A stretch of 64,000 nt of DNA from Pyropia haitanensis (Eukaryota; Rhodophyta; Bangiophyceae; Bangiales; Bangiaceae). Of this stretch, positions 57,535-64,000 are shown one piece after another. The DNA lies in contig SDUX01000136.1 in the NCBI GenBank assembly GCA_008729055.1, forward strand, positions 1 through 64,000. Direction: 5' to 3'. Made by a program: the position numbers and the translations under genes. Positions within the stretch are counted from its first letter, which is position 1; every line of letters begins with the position of its first letter. The notes under the pieces were generated by a model that worked only from the letters and a program-made list of their open reading frames with translations, ran no database searches and had not been told where the DNA came from.

Positions 57535-58462
57535 CTGCTGGGCGTCGTCCCCCCCGCCGGCGGTGTCCCCCCGCCCGCCGGCGGGTTTGACTGTGTGCTT
57601 TGTCTGTGGTGTTGGGGGCGGCGTCGCAACGCCAACGGGCGCCGCCCCCCCCGCCGGCGGTGCCCCCCCGCCCGTCGGCGGGTCTGTTTGACTGTTCCTG
57701 TCCTGTCGCGTCGCTTTGTGTTTTCTTTTGCAGGTGGGGGCGGTGTCGCAACGCCAACGGGCGCCGCCCCCCCCGCCGGCGGTGTCCCCCCGCCCGCCGG
57801 CGGGTTTGACTGTGTGCTTTGTCTTTGGTGTTGGGGGCGGCGTCGCAACGCCAACGGGCGCCGCCCCCCCCGCCGGCGGTGCCCCCCCGCCCGTCGGCGG
57901 GTCTGGTTGACTGTTCCTGTCCTGTCGCGTCGCTCTGTGTTTTCTTTTGCAGGTGGGGGCGGTGTCGCAACGCCAACGGGCGCCGCCCCCCCCGCCGGCG
58001 GTGTCCCCCCGCCCGCCGGCGGGTTTGACTGTGTGCTTTGTCTTGGTGTTGGGGGCGGCGTCGCAACGCCAACGGGCGCCGCCCCCCCCGCCGGCGGTGC
58101 CCCCCCGCCCGTCGGCGGGTCTGTTTGACTGTTCCTGTCCTGTCGCGTCGCTTTGTGTTTTCTTTTGCAGGTGGGGGCGGTGTCGCAACGCCAACGGGCG
58201 CCGCCCCCCCCGCCGGCGGTGTCCCCCCGCCCGCCGGCGGGTTTGACTGTGTGCTTTGTCTTTGGTGTTGGGGGCGGCGTCGCAACGCCAACGGGCGCCG
58301 CCCCCCCCGCCGGCGGTGCCCCCCCGCCCGTCGGCGGGTCTGTTTGACTGTTCCTGTCCTGTCGCGTCGCTCTGTGTTTTCTTTTGCAGGTGGGGGCGGT
58401 GTCGCAACGCCAACGGGCGCCGCCCCCCCCGCCGGCGGTGTCCCCCCGCCTGCCGTCGGGTC
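57535..58462 (+). repeat. 219-bp array (four repeats), unit 3
   Basis: GCAG ends at 57733, 57952, 58170 and 58389. A missing T in CTTTGTCTTGG near 58043 is private. Confidence 0.93.
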
Positions 58463-59269
58463 TGTCTCATGTATTCTGTGGTGTGACATCAGTATGGCTT
58501 TACAGGTAGTGATGGGGGCGGCGCCCTCGTGAGGATGGTCGCCGCCCGAACAGCAGAGAAGTTGATTGGGGGAGAGGTGAGGGGGGTGGGAGTGGAGGGT
58601 GAGAGAGAGGGGCAGAGCGGATGAAAGAGGCGACGCAGCGGCGGCAGCGGCGACGGCGGAAGCAAGGACGGCGGCAACAGCGGCGGCGGCAACGGCGGCG
58701 GCGGCGGCAGAGTTGGCGGCGGCAGCGGCACGGCAGCGGCGGCAAGGGCGGCGGCGGACCGGCGGCGGCGGCAATGACGGCGAGGGCGACGGCGGCGGCG
58801 GCAGCGGCGGCGGCGATTGCGGTGGCGGTGATGGCGGCGGCGGCAACGGCGGCGGCGGCTACGGCGGCGGTGGCAGCGGCAGCGGCGGCGACGACAGCAG
58901 CAGCACGGCGGCGGGGACGACATCGGCGGCGGCGGCGGCAACGACAGCAGCAGCACGGCGGCGGGGGCGACATCGGCGGCGGCGGAGGCGGCGGCGACGG
59001 CGGCGGCGACAGCGGCGGCAACGGCGGCGGCGACGGCAGCAGCGGCATCGGCGGCGGCGGCGGCGGCAAGGGCGGCGGCGGCGACAAGGGCGGCGGCGGC
59101 GACGGCGGCGGCGGCATCGGCGGCGGCGGCGGCGACAAGGGCGGCGGCGGCGGCGGCAGCGGCGGCATCGGCGGCGGCGGCGGCGGCGGCAAGGGCGGCG
59201 GCGGCGACAAGGGCGGCGGCGGCGACGGCGGCGGCGGCATCGGCGGCGGCGGCGCTGCGGCGGCGGCGT

Positions 59270-59303
<34 letters not shown>
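58463..59303. repeat. Linker and imperfect GGC-triplet field, unit 3
   Basis: Equivalent of 17731-18571 and the same length. Differences are scattered substitutions such as GGCTACGGCGG near 58858 and GGCGGAGGCGG near 58982. Confidence 0.8.
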
Positions 59304-59305
<2 letters not shown>

Positions 59306-59989
59306 TGACAAGTGCGGGGCGGGTGGGGCAGCCGGGGGGGTGCTCCGCCCGCCCCCATTGCTGGCGTGGTGAGTTTGTTGGGGGGGGGGGGTGTGGCGGG
59401 AGGGTGATTGTCGGGTGGTGTGCTGGCGGGGGGGGTGGTGGCGGCGTGGCGGTGGTGGGCTGGCGGTGGCGGGGTGTGGTGACGGTGGGGTGGTGGCGGT
59501 GTGGTGGGGGCGGCAACAGACGTGGCGGGGCACTTCGGGGGGATGCCCCGTCGCGTTCTGGGAGGGGGGGGGGTGGGGGGAGGGCCCACCCCAACCCTCT
59601 GCCGCTTCTGCCGCCACCGCCACCTGCTGTCGTCACTCACTCTGCCGCTGCTTTACCTACGACCGCCACTACTGCCATTGCTGTTTCTGCCGTTGGTGTT
59701 TTTGTGTTGTTGTTTTTTTTTTTTTTCGGGGGGGAGGGCGACAGAGTGCAGGGGGGTGTGAGGGCGAGGGTGAGGGCGGCGTGAGTGGAGGGTGCGAGAG
59801 CGAGGGGGAGCTGACGGGGGAGGCGATGCGGCGGCGGCGGCGGCGACGGCAGCGGCGGCGACGACGGCGGCGGCGGCGGCGGCGGCGGCATCGGCGGCGG
59901 CGGCGGCGGCAAGGGCGGCGGCGGCGACAAGGGCGGCGGCGGCGACGGCGGCGGCGGCATCGGCGGCGGCGGCGCGGCGGCGGCGGCGT

Positions 59990-60025
<36 letters not shown>

Positions 60026-60709
60026 TGACAAGTGCGGGGCGGGTGGGGCAGCCGGGGGGGTGCTCCGCCCGCCCCCATTGCTGGCGTGGTGAGTTTGTTG
60101 GGGGGGGGGGGGTGTGGCGGGAGGGTGATTGTCGGGTGGTGTGCTGGCGGGGGGGGTGGTGGCGGCGTGGCGGTGGTGGGCTGGCGGTGGCGGGGTGTGG
60201 TGACGGTGGGGTGGTGGCGGTGTGGTGGGGGCGGCAACAGACGTGGCGGGGCACTTCGGGGGGATGCCCCGTCGCGTTCTGGGAGGGGGGGGGTGGGGGG
60301 AGGGCCCACCCCAACCCTCTGCCGCGTCTGCCGCCACCGCCACCTGCTGTCGTCACTCACTCTGCCGCTGCTTTACCTACGACCGCCACTACTGCCATTG
60401 CTGTTTCTGCCGTTGGTGTTTTTGTGTTGTTGTTTTTTTTTTTTTTCGGGGGGGAGGGCGACAGAGTGCAGGGGGGTGTGAGGGCGAGGGTGAGGGCGGC
60501 GTGAGTGGAGGGTGCGAGAGCGAGGGGGAGCTGACGGGGGAGGCGATGCGGCGGCGGCGGCGGCGACGGCAGCGGCGGCGACGACGGCGGCGGCGGCGGC
60601 GGCGGCGGCATCGGCGGCGGCGGCGGCGGCAAGGGCGGCGGCGGCGACAAGGGCGGCGGCGGCGACGGCGGCGGCGGCATCGGCGGCGGCGGCGCTGCGG
60701 CGGCGGCGT

Positions 60710-60745
<36 letters not shown>

Positions 60746-61429
60746 TGACAAGTGCGGGGCGGGTGGGGCAGCCGGGGGGGTGCTCCGCCCGCCCCCATTG
60801 CTGGCGTGGTGAGTTTGTTGGGGGGGGGGGGTGTGGCGGGAGGGTGATTGTCGGGTGGTGTGCTGGCGGGGGGGGTGGTGGCGGCGTGGCGGTGGTGGGC
60901 TGGCGGTGGCGGGGTGTGGTGACGGTGGGGTGGTGGCGGTGTGGTGGGGGCGGCAACAGACGTGGCGGGGCACTTCGGGGGGATGCCCCGTCGCGTTCTG
61001 GGAGGGGGGGGGGTGGGGGGAGGGCCCACCCCAACCCTCTGCCGCGTCTGCCGCCACCGCCACCTGCTGTCGTCACTCACTCTGCCGCTGCTTTACCTAC
61101 GACCGCCACTACTGCCATTGCTGTTTCTGCCGTTGGTGTTTTTGTGTTGTTGTTTTTTTTTTTTTTCGGGGGGGAGGGCGACAGAGTGCAGGGGGGTGTG
61201 AGGGCGAGGGTGAGGGCGGCGTGAGTGGAGGGTGCGAGAGCGAGGGGGAGCTGACGGGGGAGGCGATGCGGCGGCGGCGGCGGCGACGGCAGCGGCGGCG
61301 ACGACGGCGGCGGCGGCGGCGGCGGCGGCATCGGCGGCGGCGGCGGCGGCAAGGGCGGCGGCGGCGACAAGGGCGGCGGCGGCGACGGCGGCGGCGGCAT
61401 CGGCGGCGGCGGCGCGGCGGCGGCGGCGT

Positions 61430-61465
<36 letters not shown>

Positions 61466-62099
61466 TGACAAGTGCGGGGCGGGTGGGGCAGCCGGGGGGG
61501 TGCTCCGCCCGCCCCCATTGCTGGCGTGGTGAGTTTGTTGGGGGGGGGGGGTGTGGCGGGAGGGTGATTGTCGGGTGGTGTGCTGGCGGGGGGGGTGGTG
61601 GCGGCGTGGCGGTGGTGGGCTGGCGGTGGCGGGGTGTGGTGACGGTGGGGTGGTGGCGGTGTGGTGGGGGCGGCAACAGACGTGGCGGGGCACTTCGGGG
61701 GGATGCCCCGTCGCGTTCTGGGAGGGGGGGGGTGGGGGGAGGGCCCACCCCAACCCTCTGCCGCGTCTGCCGCCACCGCCACCTGCTGTCGTCACTCACT
61801 CTGCCGCTGCTTTACCTACGACCGCCACTACTGCCATTGCTGTTTCTGCCGTTGGTGTTTTTGTGTTGTTGTTTTTTTTTTTTTTCGGGGGGGAGGGCGA
61901 CAGAGTGCAGGGGGGTGTGAGGGCGAGGGTGAGGGCGGCGTGAGTGGAGGGTGCGAGAGCGAGGGGGAGCTGACGGGGGAGGCGATGCGGCGGCGGCGGC
62001 GGCGACGGCAGCGGCGGCGACGACGGCGGCGGCGGCGGCGGCGGCGGCGGCATCGGCGGCGGCGGCGGCGGCAAAGGCGATGGCGGCGACTGCGGTGGC
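59304..62099 (+). repeat. 720-bp tandem array (four monomers), unit 3
   Basis: Monomer starts at 59304, 60024, 60744 and 61464. It shares GCCGCTTCTGCC (near 59603) with the last monomer of unit 1 (near 21026), a variant that marks related monomers at different array positions. Confidence 0.95.
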
Positions 62100-62718
62100 G
62101 CTGACAAGTGCGGGGCGGGTGGGGCTGCCGTTGGGGTGCTTGGTTGGCGTTGAAGATGGCGGGGTGGAGGTTTGGAGGTCGTGGTGGTAGGGTGGTGGCT
62201 TGCGTGGTTGGTTTTTGGCGGGCGGTGGTGGTTTTGGGGTTGTGGGGCGGCGTGGTGGTGGCGGCGACGTGGTGGTGGCGACGGACGTGGCGGGCATATT
62301 GGGACGGTTCCCCGTCGCGTCATGGGTGGTGGGGGTTGGGGTTCGGGGGGGGCACGCCGACACGCCGCCGCCTCTGCCGCCACCGCCGGCAGCTGACTCA
62401 GCCATCGCTTCTCCCGCAGCCGGCGCTCGTGCCATTGCTTCTGTTTGGTTGCTGTTTTTTTGTTTTTTTTTTGCTGTGGTTTTTCTTTTTTCGTGGTGGG
62501 CGCGAGGGGTGTGGCGAACTGAGGGGGGGGAGAGGGGCGGCGGTGGAGGGCGAGGGGAGAGCGGGGGCTGAGGGGAGGGGCGCAGTGGTGGCGGTGGCGA
62601 CGGCGGCGGCGACGACCAGGGCGGCGGTGTCGGCGGCGGCGGCGTTGGCGGCGGCGGCGGCACGGCCGGCGGCGATGGCGGCAGCGGCTCAGGCGGAGGC
62701 GATTGCGGCGGCGGCGCC
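62100..62718 (+). repeat. Diverged terminal monomer of the 720-bp family, unit 4
   Basis: Equivalent of 15-628, with the interrupted T run (T7-G-T10). It resembles units 2 and 3 more than unit 1. Confidence 0.8.
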
Positions 62719-63140
62719 AATGGCCGTCGCTTTCCACCCGCGCTACCATTGTGGCAGCGCCGTCTGCCGCTTCCGCCGCCCTCTACCGCCACTGCCGCCG
62801 CCGGTCTCGGGGGGCTGACACCGCCGCCGCGCACCACGGTCTTCCCCCGGACGCCACGGTGGCCGGCGGCCGCCGCCGCCGCGGCCAGCCGCCTTCCCGG
62901 GCGCTGGTTGGGGCGGCCGGGCGCAGCTGCCGCGCGCTGCCGCCCCCCCACCGGACGCCGCCGCCGCGCACTGCGGCCCCCCCCATGGACACCGCCGCGG
63001 CCGGCTGCCGTCGGCGCCGCGGTCAGCCTCCGCCCCTGACGCTGGCTGCAGCCAACGCAGACAACGAAGGGTGGTGGGAGGCGAGGGGGATGAACGGCAA
63101 GACGGCTGAAGCGACCAGCTACCCAGGTGGCACACGCAGA
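62719..63140. other. GC-rich flank left of the foldback element, unit 4
   Basis: Equivalent of 21983-22404; matches units 2 and 3. No gene supported. Confidence 0.6.
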
Positions 63141-64000
63141 GGTACTTGAGAATAAAAATGCGAACAGCGATTTTTCAACAGAGAACAACACATACACCTC
63201 CGACATTACTCAGATCTCGAGGCAATCACGTCAATTCAAAAGCACCATACGCTTGATGTGATAGGCTGTCACGCGATCTCAGCCGTCCACATTCAGGAGT
63301 GCATCCCGAAGTCATCATTGCTGGATAGACGAGAACAATACTTGACTCGGCAAGTAACCTGGTCATCGATTCGCAACTGCTGGGACGCACGCGCCTAAAG
63401 CGCCGGCGTCCGACGCCCCCCTTTCCACCCAGCCCTGTCGCGCCGGTCTCTCCAGTTCCCGGCCACCCAGCAGGCCGGGTGGATACACAGGCCGTTGTTT
63501 TTTACTCTATTCAGTTTTGAGTGCGGGTCTGTAGACGTCTGCCAGAGCAGAGCCCCCAACGACCGCACGGACGGACACAATGCACTCACCATCCACCGTC
63601 GGTTCTGCCAGTCGGGGGCGCTGGTGACGGCGAAACAGTGTCTGCTGAGGCGTTTTGTGGTCTACAATGGTCGACGCTCCAACAACCGTCGGGTACGTTT
63701 ACGGATAGCGTTCGAAGGCGTCGCCCGTCCATCATGAGTGTCACGATCGTCTTTTGTTGCACGGACATTTGGGGCATGGCTATCATAACACCTGGTGGCA
63801 TCCAATTGCTATAAGTGGGTGGACGACCCCCTTGAGTCCGGACGTTGTTGAATCCCTGCAGAGGGAGGGGTGTTGGACACTGTCGCGCAGCTGGATGTGC
63901 CGGTGAGAGTCAAACGAGCAGTGGAGCAGGTCTGCTGCACAATTGGGACTTGAAGAGTGTAGTTTTTAGTGCATGAGAGCCCTCTGGAGCGTTCGACGGT
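63141..64000. mobile_element. Foldback element, unit 4, truncated by window end
   Basis: Left tip GGTACTTGA at 63141, then the left arm and about 440 bp of core. The arm-core junction (CCCCCAACGACCGCACGG near 63560) shows the unit 2/3 orientation. Confidence 0.7.

Larger units (their letters stand above)
41015..62085 (+). repeat. Macrosatellite unit 3 (21,071 bp)
   Basis: Third copy, with every segment present. It is the best template for annotating unit 2. Distinct features are a 34-base G run at 47724-47757 inside minisatellite 1, three 332-bp higher-order repeats in minisatellite 2, and a left foldback arm that carries right-arm variants near 42323. Substitutions against unit 1 in single-copy DNA are sparse, for example C to T in the equivalents of 15340 and 16622. 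Confidence 0.97.
62086..64000 (+). repeat. Macrosatellite unit 4, 5'-partial
   Basis: The start of a fourth copy, cut by the window edge inside the foldback element. What is visible (diverged 720-family monomer, GC-rich flank, left foldback arm, beginning of the core) agrees in order and core orientation with units 2 and 3. The array therefore continues beyond the window. Confidence 0.95.

Noticed and set aside
1..64000. rDNA intergenic spacer or rRNA gene
   Set aside because: The unit length would fit an rDNA repeat, but no 18S, 5.8S, 28S or 5S core sequence is recognisable in a full unit.
1..64000. Bacterial or viral GC-rich genome segment
   Set aside because: No conserved gene, ribosome-binding site, operon or capsid/polymerase-like frame was recognised. 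Nested tandem arrays and the N gap fit a eukaryotic satellite assembly.

Overview
The window is non-genic, very GC-rich, CpG-dense eukaryotic DNA built from a tandem macro-repeat (macrosatellite) of about 20-21 kb. A landmark at position 1 recurs at 21350, 41015 and 62086. This gives three complete units (21,349, 19,665 and 21,071 bp) and the first 1,915 bp of a fourth, all in the same orientation. Single-copy stretches of the unit are nearly identical between copies: 13.8-15.25 kb of unit 1 matches the other two with no indels. The arrays inside the unit differ in copy number. I found no rRNA core, no tRNA, no recognisable protein family, and no ribosome-binding-site or operon structure. The source is a eukaryote whose CpG is not depleted at this locus; I cannot name the lineage. 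An NN gap at 37477-37478 shows that this is a draft or scaffolded assembly.

Order of segments in a unit (unit 1 coordinates): (A) a diverged monomer of the 720-bp family that closes the previous unit's array (15-628); (B) a GC-rich flank (629-1047); (C) a 1.9-kb foldback, almost fully palindromic transposon-like element (1048-2963); (D) a GC-rich spacer (2964-5290); (E) minisatellite 1, about 60-bp monomers with interspersed A16 blocks (5291-9060); (F) minisatellite 2, about 66-bp monomers in a 332-bp five-monomer higher-order repeat (9061-10320); (G) a lower-GC single-copy stretch (10321-10688); (H) three diverged tandem blocks of about 350-480 bp sharing a hairpin-forming box, the last holding a 4 x 38-bp array (10689-11950); (I) a GC-rich spacer (11951-14820); (J) an AT-richer island with CACGTG, ATTGG motifs and a perfect short hairpin (14821-15240); (K) a GC-rich spacer ending in a GTAAGT donor-like site (15241-16802); (L) an array of about 219-bp dimeric repeats, each with a splice-acceptor-like TTTTCTTTTGCAG (16803-17730); (M) a linker plus an imperfect GGC-triplet field (17731-18571); (N) the 720-bp array (18572-21363).

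Four differences between units stand out. First, the 1.08-kb core of the foldback element lies in the opposite orientation in unit 1 compared with units 2, 3 and 4. Second, minisatellite 1 measures 3.77, 1.78 and 3.13 kb in units 1, 2 and 3. Third, minisatellite 2 differs in steps of one 332-bp higher-order repeat, with 2, 4 and 3 landmarks. Fourth, unit 2 lacks about 1.1 kb across the NN and carries many single-base indels beside it, so part of its apparent divergence is probably assembly error.

Long open frames exist on both strands nearly everywhere. They translate to Gly/Ala/Pro/Arg-rich low-complexity peptides and reflect the scarcity of AT-rich stop codons rather than genes. A few frames in lower-complexity-free stretches are listed with low confidence. 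How the locus works as a whole (structural satellite, heterochromatin, germline-restricted or transcribed repeat) cannot be decided from sequence alone.
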